Assembly: GCA_018401465.1 (NCBI GenBank)
Contig: JAGYKE010000004.1
Span: 682,001 to 746,000, forward strand
Source of the DNA: Aestuariivita sp.
GTDB lineage: Bacteria; Pseudomonadota; Alphaproteobacteria; Rhodobacterales; Rhodobacteraceae
Length of the DNA: 64,000 bases
Reading direction: 5' to 3'
Numbering within the stretch: position 1 is the first letter of the stretch; every line of letters starts with the position of its first letter. Both the position numbers and the translations under genes were made by a program. The notes under the pieces are model-generated. The model was not told the origin of the DNA and did no database searches. It saw only the letters and a program-made list of their open reading frames with translations. Below, piece by piece: positions 37,058 to 45,762 of this stretch.

Positions 37058-38856
37058 AAAAGCGGCTCTAACAGGGGGATTTCGCGGAATGTGCGGACGT
37101 CGATCAGGCCCTTGTCGGAAATCCGCAGTTCAGGGATGACCACCAGCGCCAGCAGCGAATGCTGCATGTAGGCGTTGTTCAGGCTGCAGCCGCAATCGAC
37201 CATCGCCTGCACCATGCGGTCGGCCTTGGCTGCCACCTCGGCCGCCGGGCTGTCGCTCATCAACCCCGCGATGGGCAGTTCGACAAGGGCCAGTTCCTGC
37301 CCGTCGCGGAAGACGGTGATGCCGCCGCCCACCTGTGCCAGACGGTTCGCGGCCATCGCCATGTGATCCCGGCAGGTGCCGACGACGATCATGTGGTGGC
37401 TGTCATGCGCGACGGTCGATGCCATCGCCATCCGGCCCGTATAGCCGAAGCCCGACACCAGCGCATTGGTCACGCCGCCCGTCGCGCGGTGGCGTTCCAC
37501 CAGCGCGATCTGGCAGACGTCGCCTTGGGTTTCGACCAGCCCGTCGGTGACCGCCATGTCGCGCTGAAGCGCCTTGGTCGGGGCCTGATTTTCCACCACA
37601 CCGATCACGTTGGCGCGCACGGCATTGGCGCCTTCGGGTGCGTGGATCTTGAAATTTTCCCCTGTCAGAGCCTGTTTCACCCGGACCGTGGCACGCGCAG
37701 GGGCGGGCCAGTCGTAATGCGGGCAGTCGACAAGGCAGACGCCCGCTTCGGCCACCTTCACGCCGCGCGCCCAGACCTCTTCGATGGGCAGGCTGCGCAG
37801 GTCGGAGGTCATGATCAGGTCGGCCCGCCGCCCGGGCGCCAGGCTGCCCAGTTCGCGTTCCAGCCCGAAATGGGTCGCGGTGTTGATCGTCGCCATCTGC
37901 AGCGCCACCAGCGGATCGCAGCCGCAGTCGATCGCGTGGCGCAGCACGCGGTTCATGTGGCCTTCGTTCACCAGCGTGCCGGAATGGCAATCATCGGTGC
38001 ACAGGATGAAACCCCGCGGGTCCAGCCCCTTTTCGGTGACGGCGGTGATCTGCGCCTTCACGTCATACCACGCGCTGCCCAGTCGCATCATCGCGCGCAT
38101 GCCCTGCCGCACGCGGGCGATAGCGTCAGCCTCGGTCGTGCCTTCGTGATCATCGGCAGGCCCGCCCGCGACGTAAGCCGCGAAATCAGTCCCTAACAGG
38201 GGAGAAGCGTAATGCCCGCCCACGGTTTTGCCGGCGCGTTGCGTGGCCGCGATTTCCGCCAGCATCTGCGCATCGCCCGCCGCGACACCGGGGAAATTCA
38301 TCATCTCGCCCAGTCCGATGATACCGGGCCATGTCATCGCCTCGGCCACGTCTTCTGCGGTGATCTCGTACCCTGTCGTCTCGAGCCCCGGGGCCGAGGG
38401 CGCGCAGGACGGCATCTGCGTGAAGATGTTGACGGGCTGCATCAGCGCCTCGTCATGCATCATTCGCACGCCCTGCAGACCCAGCACGTTCGCGATCTCG
38501 TGCGGGTCGGTGAACATGGTTGTCGTGCCATGGGGAATGACCGCGCGGGCGAATTCGGCGGGGGTGAGCATGCCGGACTCAATATGCATGTGACCGTCGC
38601 AAAAGCCCGGGATCATGTAGCGCCCGCGCGCCTCGACGATCTGCGTTTCGCGGCCGACGCAATGGCTTGCATCAGGCCCTATGAAGGCGATCCTGCCCTT
38701 TGCCACGGCGATATCGTGGTCGGGCAGCGCCTCGCGGGTGTGGACGTTGACCCAGATGCCGCGGCGGAAGACGACATCCGCCGCCTTGCGCCCCGCGGCG
38801 ACGGCGACAAGGTGGGCGGCCACATCCGCCCAGGCGGGAAAAGCTGCATGATCCAT
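37054..38856 (-). CDS. ade: Adenine deaminase
   Basis: Metal-dependent amidohydrolase converting adenine to hypoxanthine and ammonia, 600 aa. Metal ligands are visible in GFCDGHMHIESGML (HxH) and in ILCTDDCHSGTL. The C-terminal adenine deaminase domain is present (DSHHMIVVGT region). It is the upstream gene of the ade-amn pair and is divergent from the VOC protein gene. Confidence 0.95.
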   Translation of the reverse strand: MDHAAFPAWADVAAHLVAVAAGRKAADVVFRRGIWVNVHTREALPDHDIAVAKGRIAFIGPDASHCVGRETQIVEARGRYMIPGFCDGHMHIESGMLTPAEFARAVIPHGTTTMFTDPHEIANVLGLQGVRMMHDEALMQPVNIFTQMPSCAPSAPGLETTGYEITAEDVAEAMTWPGIIGLGEMMNFPGVAAGDAQMLAEIAATQRAGKTVGGHYASPLLGTDFAAYVAGGPADDHEGTTEADAIARVRQGMRAMMRLGSAWYDVKAQITAVTEKGLDPRGFILCTDDCHSGTLVNEGHMNRVLRHAIDCGCDPLVALQMATINTATHFGLERELGSLAPGRRADLIMTSDLRSLPIEEVWARGVKVAEAGVCLVDCPHYDWPAPARATVRVKQALTGENFKIHAPEGANAVRANVIGVVENQAPTKALQRDMAVTDGLVETQGDVCQIALVERHRATGGVTNALVSGFGYTGRMAMASTVAHDSHHMIVVGTCRDHMAMAANRLAQVGGGITVFRDGQELALVELPIAGLMSDSPAAEVAAKADRMVQAMVDCGCSLNNAYMQHSLLALVVIPELRISDKGLIDVRTFREIPLLEPLL

Positions 38857-38934
38857 GCGGGAAGTGTCGCGAGTTTCCGGTCGCGCGCAACCCCCGTCTT
38901 GCGCAGGCCGGGTCTGATCCCGCAGGCTTTGCCC

Positions 38935-39360
38935 ATGGATTACGATTCGATAGATGCCGAAGGGTTCGGCCGGTCGCTGAAGGGCATCGGCCTCAACATC
39001 CTTGTGCGCGACGTGCAGGCGACTTCAGCCTTGTTAGAGACTGTTTTTGCCATGTCCTGCCATCAGGTGACGCCTGATTTCGCCATCGTGCGGTATGGCA
39101 CGCAGGTCTTCCAGCTGCACGCGGACGGTACCTATCATTCGAACCCGCTCCTCGGTCTCATCCCCGAAAACCCACCGCGCGGCGGCGGTATCGAGATCCG
39201 GCTGTACGACACCGACCCCGACGTGGCCGCAGCGCGGGCCGAGGCGGCGGGCCTCACCATCCTGCAGCCGCCCACCGACAAGCCCCATGGCCTGCGCGAG
39301 GCCTATATCCTTTGCCCGGACGGTTACGCCTGGGTGCCGTCGCGGCCGAAGACCGGCTGA
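38935..39360 (+). CDS. VOC (glyoxalase-fold) family protein
   Basis: 141-aa protein of the vicinal oxygen chelate superfamily (GLNILVRDVQATSALLE, then GIEIRLYDTDPDVAAA and LREAYILCPDGYAWVPS). Members include glyoxalases, dioxygenases and resistance proteins, and this one is too generic to assign. The ATG at 38935 gives the family length; upstream frame overlaps ade on the other strand. It precedes the aldolase gene by 66 bases and may open the catabolic group. Confidence 0.8.
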   Translation: MDYDSIDAEGFGRSLKGIGLNILVRDVQATSALLETVFAMSCHQVTPDFAIVRYGTQVFQLHADGTYHSNPLLGLIPENPPRGGGIEIRLYDTDPDVAAARAEAAGLTILQPPTDKPHGLREAYILCPDGYAWVPSRPKTG

Positions 39361-39426
39361 GCGCGTCGCAAACGGGCTTGCGCGCGCCCGCGCCCCGGGC
39401 CAGCGTGGCCGCCGGGAGGATCGAAG

Positions 39427-40182
39427 ATGAGTGTCACCAACCTGCGCCCCAACATGGATCACTGGGCCGAACGCGTGGACCTTGCAGCCGCCTTCCGCTG
39501 GACCGCGCGGCTGAACCTGCACGAGGCGGTCGCCAACCATTTCAGCCTTGCCATCCATGACGACGGCACGCGGTTCCTGATGAACCCCAACCAGATGCAT
39601 TTCGCCCGCATCCGCGCCAGCGACCTGATCGTGGTCGACGCGAACGACCCCGAAACGCTGACCGGACCCGATGCGCCCGATCCCACCGCCTGGGGCCTGC
39701 ATGGCGGCATCCATCGCCACGTGCCCCATGCCCGCTGCGCGATGCATGTGCATTCGATCTTCGCGACCGTGCTGGCGAGCCTTGCCGATTCACGCCTGCC
39801 GCCCATCGACCAGAATTGCGCCACCTTCTTCAACCGCATCGTGATCGACGAAAACTATGGCGGGCTTGCCTTCGAGGAAGAGGGCGAACGCTGCGCCGCG
39901 CTGTTCGATGACCCGAAGAAGAAGGTCATGGTCATGGGCAATCACGGCGTGCTGGTGATCGGCCAGAGTGTGGCCGAGACCTTCAACAGGCTCTATTATT
40001 TCGAGCGCGCGGCGGAAACCTATATCCGCGCGCTGCAGACGGGGATGGCGCTGCGCGTGCTGCCCGACGACGTGGCCGAGAAGACGGCGCGCGAGCTCGA
40101 GGCCTACCCTGAACAGGATGTGCGGCATCTGGCCGAACTCAAGTCGATCCTCGACGCCGAGGGATCGGATTACGCAAGCTGA
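39427..40182 (+). CDS. Class II aldolase/adducin family protein
   Basis: 251-aa zinc-dependent aldolase-type protein. The metal-binding motif is HVPHARCAMHVHS, and a third His lies in VMVMGNHGVLVIG. The family covers fuculose/ribulose phosphate aldolases and decarboxylases; substrate is unknown here. GGGAGGA lies seven bases before the ATG. It stands 17 bases upstream of the acyl-CoA dehydrogenase, so both are likely cotranscribed. Confidence 0.88.
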   Translation: MSVTNLRPNMDHWAERVDLAAAFRWTARLNLHEAVANHFSLAIHDDGTRFLMNPNQMHFARIRASDLIVVDANDPETLTGPDAPDPTAWGLHGGIHRHVPHARCAMHVHSIFATVLASLADSRLPPIDQNCATFFNRIVIDENYGGLAFEEEGERCAALFDDPKKKVMVMGNHGVLVIGQSVAETFNRLYYFERAAETYIRALQTGMALRVLPDDVAEKTARELEAYPEQDVRHLAELKSILDAEGSDYAS

Positions 40183-40199
40183 CCGCGCGGGAGAACGCG

Positions 40200-41360
40200 A
40201 TGCAATACGGGCTGACCGAAGAACAGGAAATGATCGTCTCGACCGTGCGGAGTTTCGTCGAGAACGAGATCTATCCGCATGAGGATCTGGTGGAACGTAC
40301 CGGCGAGGTCCCCGCCGAAATCGCCGCCGAAATCAAGCGCAAGACGATAGACCTTGGCTTCTACGCCTGCAATTTCCCTGAAAGCGTGGGCTGTGCGGGC
40401 CTCAGCCACCTGGAATTCGCGCTGGTGGAACGGGAACTGGGACGGGGGTCGATGGCGCTCAACCATTTCTTCGGGCGGCCGCAGAACATCCTGATGGCGT
40501 GCCAGGGCGAACAGATCGAGCGGTACCTCATGCCCGCCGTGCGGGGGGACCGGATGGACGCGCTCGCCATGACGGAACCGGGCGCGGGGTCGGACGTGCG
40601 CGGCATGAAGTGCAGCGCGCGGCGCGACGGCGGCGACTGGGTCGTCAACGGGACGAAACATTTCATCTCGGGCGCCGAACACGCGGATTTCGTGATCGTC
40701 TTCGTCGCCACGGGCGAGGATGACACCCCCAAGGGCCCCAAGAAGCGGATCACCTGTTTCCTTGTCGACCGCGGGCATCCGGGCTTCACCATCCGCGACG
40801 GATACAAGTCGGTCAGCCACCGCGGCTACAAGAACATGATCCTGGAATTCGACGATTGCCGCCTGCCCGATGCGCAGGTCCTGGGCGAGGTCGATGGCGG
40901 GTTCGAGGTGATGAACACCTGGCTCTACGCGACCCGCATCACCGTGGCGACGATGTGCGTGGGCCGCGCGCGGCGCGTCTTTGACTATGCGCTGGATTAT
41001 GCCGCCACGCGCGAACAGTTCGGCCAGAAGATCGGAAAGTTTCAAGGCGTCAGCTTCCAGATCGCCGACATGATCACCGAAATCGACGCAGCCGACCTGC
41101 TGACGCTGGCCGCAGCTGACCGCCTCGACAAGGGCCTGCCCGCCAACCGCGAGATCGCGTCCGCCAAGCTTTATGCGTCGGAGATGCTGGCGCGTGTGAC
41201 CGATGCGGCGATCCAGGTGCATGGCGGGATGGGGTTGATGGACGATTATCCGCTGGAGCGATTCTGGCGCGATGCGCGGGTGGAACGCATCTGGGACGGC
41301 ACGTCCGAGATCCAGCGCCACATCATCAGCCGCGATCTGCTGCGGGCTCTGGGGGCATGA
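40200..41360 (+). CDS. Acyl-CoA dehydrogenase (standard length)
   Basis: 386-aa FAD enzyme. FAD and substrate motifs include AMTEPGAGSDVRGMK and FISGAEHADFVIVF; the C-terminal signature is RIWDGTSEIQRHIISRDLL. The shape is that of short-chain and CaiA-like enzymes. It is followed by a repeat-bearing gap, an acyl-CoA ligase and a CaiD-like hydratase, which together could act on a carnitine- or crotonobetaine-type CoA thioester. That pathway call is inference. Confidence 0.9.
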   Translation: MQYGLTEEQEMIVSTVRSFVENEIYPHEDLVERTGEVPAEIAAEIKRKTIDLGFYACNFPESVGCAGLSHLEFALVERELGRGSMALNHFFGRPQNILMACQGEQIERYLMPAVRGDRMDALAMTEPGAGSDVRGMKCSARRDGGDWVVNGTKHFISGAEHADFVIVFVATGEDDTPKGPKKRITCFLVDRGHPGFTIRDGYKSVSHRGYKNMILEFDDCRLPDAQVLGEVDGGFEVMNTWLYATRITVATMCVGRARRVFDYALDYAATREQFGQKIGKFQGVSFQIADMITEIDAADLLTLAAADRLDKGLPANREIASAKLYASEMLARVTDAAIQVHGGMGLMDDYPLERFWRDARVERIWDGTSEIQRHIISRDLLRALGA

Positions 41361-41396
41361 GCGGTTTCGTCTTGCCTGCGGCAAGCCGACAGGGGC

Positions 41397-41637
41397 GAGG
41401 GGGCTCTGCCCCCTCGCGCTCCCCCGGGATATTTGGAGCGAGAGGAAGAAGGGAGGCCGCGCAAGCGACCCCCCTTCGGGAAGAGAAGCTCTCTTCCCCT
41501 CGCACGGTCATCGGCGTCCCCGCCTGTACCGTGATGCGAGAGTCGCTGAAGACGGTTAAGAAACCGTTGCTTCCTCTCGCTGAAAATATCCCCGCCGGAG
41601 GCTCCCGCAGTTTCCACCAGAACAGGGGCCGGGCGTG
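41397..41637. repeat. REP-like element copy B within an inverted-repeat unit
   Basis: The gap between dehydrogenase and ligase starts with a 9-bp hairpin (CGAGGGGGC, TCT, GCCCCCTCG at 41396-41416) and a CCCCCGGGATATTTGGAG block, as in copies A and C. A second, inverted block lies at 41570-41593. GGGATATTTGGAGCGAGAGG (41426 on) and its near complement (CCTCTCGCTGAAAATATCCC) form imperfect terminal repeats about 170 bp apart. No gene is present inside. Confidence 0.7.
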
Positions 41638-43644
41638 ATGCGCGAACTGTCCCGTTTGTTGAACCCTTCCCTGATCGCCGTGATCGGGGGTGGCGCGTGG
41701 TGCGCGGGCATCGTCGGTGCGGCGCGGCGGATCGGATACAAGGGGCGGATCGTCCCGGTGCATCCGGAGGGCAAGATGATCGCCGGGCTGCAATCGGTGC
41801 CGTCGCTGGCGGAAATCGGCGCGCCCGTCGACGCGGCCTTCATCTGCGTGAACCGGCACGCCACCATCGGCGTGGTCGAAGAACTGCGTGCGCTGGGCGC
41901 GGGCGGGGCGGTCTGTTTCGCGTCGGGCTTCCGCGAGGCGCTGGCAGAATCGGCTGATGGCGGCGATCTGCAGGACCGGCTTCTGGAGGCCGCGAGGAAC
42001 ATGCCGATCCTCGGGCCCAACTGCTATGGCTTCGTCAATGCGCTGGACGGGGCCGCAATCTGGCCCGATCAGCACGGGATGCAGCCGGTCGAACGGGGCG
42101 TCGCGATCCTGACGCAGTCGTCCAATATCGCGATCAACCTGACCATGCAGCGCCGGGCGCTGCCCATTGCCTTCATGGTCACCTGCGGCAACCAGGCCCA
42201 GACCGGGCAGGCCGAGATTGCGCGCGCGCTTCTGCGCGACCCACGCATCACCGCGCTGGGCCTGCATATCGAGGGGTTCAGCGATCTGGCGCAGTGGCAC
42301 GCGCTGGCGCAGGAGGCCGCGGCGCGGGGCGTGCCCATCGTGGCGCTGAAATCCGGCGCGTCGGAACAGGCGCAGCGGGCGACGGTGTCGCATACCGCCT
42401 CGCTTGCGGGCAGCGATGCGGGCGCGCAGGCGCTGCTTGACCGGCTGGGGATCGCGCGGGCGCAAGATATCCCGACCTTCCTCGAGACGCTGAAGCTGTT
42501 TCATCTTTACGGGTGTCTCGACGCGCCGACGCTGAGCGCGATCAGCTGTTCGGGGGGCGAGGCGAGCCTTGTCGCCGACAGCGCGGTGGGGCGCGATCTG
42601 TCCTTTCCTGACCTGACGCAGGATCAACACATCCGCCTGCGCGCGGCGCTGGGGCCTATGGTGGCGCTGGCCAATCCGCTGGATTACCACACCTATATCT
42701 GGCGCGACGTGGCGGCGATGACAGCGGCCTGGGCGCCCATGGCGGATGCGCATGTCGGCATGACGCTGGCCATCGTCGATTACCCTCATACTGACGCGAC
42801 CGACTGGGAATGCGCAACGCAGGCCGCGATAAACGTGCGCGCGGCGACGGGGCGGCCCGTGGCGGTGGTTGCGACCCTGCCCGAACTGATGCCGGATGAT
42901 GTGGCGCAGCGGCTGATGGCGGCGGGCGTTCTGCCGGTTTCAGGACTGGAAGAGGCGCTGGGCGCGGCCGAGATCGCAAGCCGGAAACCCCAATTAGAGC
43001 CTGATACGGCGCTGGAACCGGGGCCAGCGCCCGAGGCGTTGCGCCTGCTGGACGAAGCGGAGGCGAAAGCGGCGCTTGCGATACACGGTGTGCCGGTGCC
43101 GGATGGTGTGGTCTGCGACCGTGCGGGCCTTGGCGCGGTGACGCTCGATGGGCCGCTCGCGCTCAAGTCGCTGGGGCTTGCGCACAAGTCCGAGGCAGGG
43201 GGCGTGAAACTGGGCCTCCGGGCGGCCGATCTGGTGCAGGCGGCGTGGGACATGCCGGGTGACCGGTTCCTTGTGGAGCGGATGGTGAACGGTTCGGTGG
43301 CCGAACTCCTGATGGGTGTCACGCGCGACCCGGCGCATGGGTTCGTGCTGACGCTCGGCGCGGGCGGGGTGATGACCGAAGTGATCGGCGACACGGCCTC
43401 GATGCTGGTGCCGTCGGGGCGCGCGCGGGTGGAACAGGCTCTAAATGGGTTGAAATGGGGCAAGCTCCTGCGCGGGTTCAGGGGCAAGCCGCCCGCCGAC
43501 ATGGGCGCGATCATCGATGCGGTCATGGCGCTGCAGGGCTTTGTGGCGGCCCATGCCGACACGCTGGAGGAAGTCGAGGTCAATCCCCTGATCTGCACGC
43601 CCGACAGCGCGGTTGCCGCTGATGCGCTGATACGGAAAGGATGA
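41638..43644 (+). CDS. NDP-forming acyl-CoA ligase family protein
   Basis: 668-aa fused acetate-CoA ligase (ADP-forming) type protein. The N-terminal CoA-binding and ligase domains include VIGGGAWCAG and LGPNCYGFVNAL. The expected phospho-histidine region is TVSHTASLAGSDAG. A C-terminal ATP-grasp domain carries GPLALKSLGLAHKSEAGG and EEVEVNPLICTPD. I chose ATG at 41638 over the GTG three bases earlier. It activates or releases a carboxylate at CoA level; substrate unknown. Five bases separate it from the hydratase gene. Confidence 0.88.
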   Translation: MRELSRLLNPSLIAVIGGGAWCAGIVGAARRIGYKGRIVPVHPEGKMIAGLQSVPSLAEIGAPVDAAFICVNRHATIGVVEELRALGAGGAVCFASGFREALAESADGGDLQDRLLEAARNMPILGPNCYGFVNALDGAAIWPDQHGMQPVERGVAILTQSSNIAINLTMQRRALPIAFMVTCGNQAQTGQAEIARALLRDPRITALGLHIEGFSDLAQWHALAQEAAARGVPIVALKSGASEQAQRATVSHTASLAGSDAGAQALLDRLGIARAQDIPTFLETLKLFHLYGCLDAPTLSAISCSGGEASLVADSAVGRDLSFPDLTQDQHIRLRAALGPMVALANPLDYHTYIWRDVAAMTAAWAPMADAHVGMTLAIVDYPHTDATDWECATQAAINVRAATGRPVAVVATLPELMPDDVAQRLMAAGVLPVSGLEEALGAAEIASRKPQLEPDTALEPGPAPEALRLLDEAEAKAALAIHGVPVPDGVVCDRAGLGAVTLDGPLALKSLGLAHKSEAGGVKLGLRAADLVQAAWDMPGDRFLVERMVNGSVAELLMGVTRDPAHGFVLTLGAGGVMTEVIGDTASMLVPSGRARVEQALNGLKWGKLLRGFRGKPPADMGAIIDAVMALQGFVAAHADTLEEVEVNPLICTPDSAVAADALIRKG

Positions 43645-43648
43645 CGAC

Positions 43649-44428
43649 ATGAACCCGATCAGAACGCGCCGCGACGGCGCCATCCTCGAGGTCACGCTCG
43701 ACCGGCCCAAGGCGAATGCGATCGACCTCGCCACCAGCCGCATCATGGGCGAGGTCTTTGCGGGGTTCCGTGACGATCCCGACCTTCGGGTGGCGATCAT
43801 CACCGGCGCGGGCGAGAAGTTCTTCTGCCCCGGCTGGGATCTGAAGGCGGCGGCGGATGGCGACGCGGTCGATGGCGATTACGGTGTGGGCGGTTTCGGG
43901 GGCCTGCAGGAATTGCGCGACCTGAACAAGCCGGTGATCGCCGCGGTGAACGGGATCGCCTGCGGGGGCGGGCTGGAACTGGCGCTGTCGGCGGACATGA
44001 TCCTTGCCGCCGATCACGCGACCTTCGCCCTGCCCGAAATCCGGTCGGGCACCGTGGCGGATGCGGCCAGCATCAAGCTGCCCAAGCGCATCCCCTATCA
44101 TATCGCGATGGAGCTGCTGCTGACCGGGCGCTGGTTCGACGCGGAAGAGGCCCATCGCTGGGGTCTGGTGAACGAGATCGTGCCGGCGGCAAGCCTCATG
44201 AGCCGGGCGCGCGAGGTCGCCGCCCTGATCGCCAGCGGCCCGCCCCTTGTCTATGCCGCGATCAAGGAGATCGTGCGCGACGCGGAAGATTCGAAGTTCC
44301 AGGACGCGATGAACCGCATCACCAAGCGGCAGTTGCGGAGCGTCGATGTTCTTTATTCGAGTGAGGATCAACTGGAGGGCGCCCGCGCCTTCGCCGAAAA
44401 GCGCGATCCGGTCTGGAAGGGGCGCTGA
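43649..44428 (+). CDS. CaiD-like enoyl-CoA hydratase
   Basis: 259-aa crotonase-fold protein. The oxyanion-hole segments are ITGAGEKFFCPGWDLKAA and NGIACGGGLELALSAD, and the active-site Glu region is FALPEIRSGT. The sequence resembles carnitinyl-CoA dehydratase CaiD more than fatty-acid hydratases, as far as I can judge by eye. It is translated right after the ligase (5-base gap; GAAAGGATGACG upstream). Alternative: a general hydratase of short acyl-CoAs. Confidence 0.83.
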   Translation: MNPIRTRRDGAILEVTLDRPKANAIDLATSRIMGEVFAGFRDDPDLRVAIITGAGEKFFCPGWDLKAAADGDAVDGDYGVGGFGGLQELRDLNKPVIAAVNGIACGGGLELALSADMILAADHATFALPEIRSGTVADAASIKLPKRIPYHIAMELLLTGRWFDAEEAHRWGLVNEIVPAASLMSRAREVAALIASGPPLVYAAIKEIVRDAEDSKFQDAMNRITKRQLRSVDVLYSSEDQLEGARAFAEKRDPVWKGR

Positions 44429-44494
44429 GCCCTCTGGCCTTTGCTGCAAGGCGCTGGCAGGTTGCGGGCTGATCCATTTTGAAAGGGCAGGACG

Positions 44495-45742
44495 ATGGGC
44501 GATCCGCGTGTCGTGATCGTGGGCGCAGGTGCGGCCGGCGTGGGCGCGGGCATGGCGCTGGCTGATGCAGGCGTCGATTTTGTCATCCTCGAGGCGGCGT
44601 CGCGCGTGGGCGGGCGGGCCTTTACAGATACGCAAAGTCTGCCCGATCCGTGGGATCAGGGGTGTCACTGGTTTCATTCGGCGGATGTGAACCCGCTGGT
44701 TGCCCATGCCGACGGGCTGGGTGTCCGCTATCACCCGCGCGAGGGGTTCGGCGAATACCGATACTGGCAGAAGGGGCGCTGGCTGGACGAGGCCGGACGG
44801 GACGCGCAGGACGCGGCCCTCGATGCGGCGGTCGCGGCGATCTATGCCGCAGGGGCCGAAGGGCGCGACGTGGCGGTGTCGGAGCTTTTGCCCGATATGG
44901 GTGACTGCAACGCCGGGCGGCGGCATATCCTGCAACTCATGGCAAGCCATGACCCCGAGGATGTCTCGGCGCTCTGCTATGCCGATTATGCCGACACGCA
45001 TGCCAACTGGCCGGTGATCGACGGGTACGGCACGTTGATCGCAAGGATGGCCGAGGGCCTGCCCGTCCGGCTGAACACGCCGGTGCGCGCGCTGCGCGAA
45101 CGCCCCTGCGGGGTGACGGTGGTGACCGATGCCGGCGACATCGCCGCCGATGCGGTGATCGTGACGGTGTCGACGAACGTGCTGGCGACGGGGGTCATCG
45201 ACATCTCGGTGCCGCAGGCGCGGCCGGTTCTTGATGCGCTGGCCCATGTGCCTTGCGGGTTCTATGAGAAGATCGCCGTGGCGCTGAAGCGGCCCATCGA
45301 CATGGAGGATGGCGTGTTGTCCTTCACGGTCGAACCGGACGGGCAGCCGCCGGTCAACTGGCAGCGCCCGGTGGGGCGCGATCTGCAGTTGCTGGGCCAT
45401 CTGGGCGGCACGCCCGCGCGCGATCTGGGCCGGGCGGGGCCGCAGGCCATGGCAGATTTCGGGCTGGAGCAGTTGACGCTGGCCTTCGGCACCGATTTCC
45501 GGGACGAGGTGCAGGCCATCGTGTCCACGGGCTGGCAGGCGAACCCTTTCGTGCGCGGCGCCTATAGCGAGGCGCGCCCGGGCCATGGCGCCGACCGTCA
45601 CGCGGCCATCGCGGCGCGGACGGGCCGCGTCGCCTTCGCGGGCGAGGCGCTGTCGCCCGATGCGCAGACCACCTGCCACGGGGCCTGGGCCTCGGGTCAG
45701 GCGGTGGCGCGGCGGCTGCTGGCAGAAGAATTGCGCGTCTGA
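44495..45742 (+). CDS. FAD-dependent amine oxidase-type protein 1
   Basis: 415-aa flavoprotein with an N-terminal dinucleotide fold (VVIVGAGAAGVGAGMALADAG, split by one residue from ILEAASRVGGRAFT) and a C-terminal FAD motif (RVAFAGEALS). Family members oxidise amines, phytoene or protoporphyrinogen; substrate unknown. A close paralogue follows immediately. GGGCAGGACG precedes the ATG. It sits downstream of the CaiD-like gene in the same direction. Confidence 0.87.
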   Translation: MGDPRVVIVGAGAAGVGAGMALADAGVDFVILEAASRVGGRAFTDTQSLPDPWDQGCHWFHSADVNPLVAHADGLGVRYHPREGFGEYRYWQKGRWLDEAGRDAQDAALDAAVAAIYAAGAEGRDVAVSELLPDMGDCNAGRRHILQLMASHDPEDVSALCYADYADTHANWPVIDGYGTLIARMAEGLPVRLNTPVRALRERPCGVTVVTDAGDIAADAVIVTVSTNVLATGVIDISVPQARPVLDALAHVPCGFYEKIAVALKRPIDMEDGVLSFTVEPDGQPPVNWQRPVGRDLQLLGHLGGTPARDLGRAGPQAMADFGLEQLTLAFGTDFRDEVQAIVSTGWQANPFVRGAYSEARPGHGADRHAAIAARTGRVAFAGEALSPDAQTTCHGAWASGQAVARRLLAEELRV

Positions 45743-45762
45743 GACCGGGAAGGGGAAAGACC

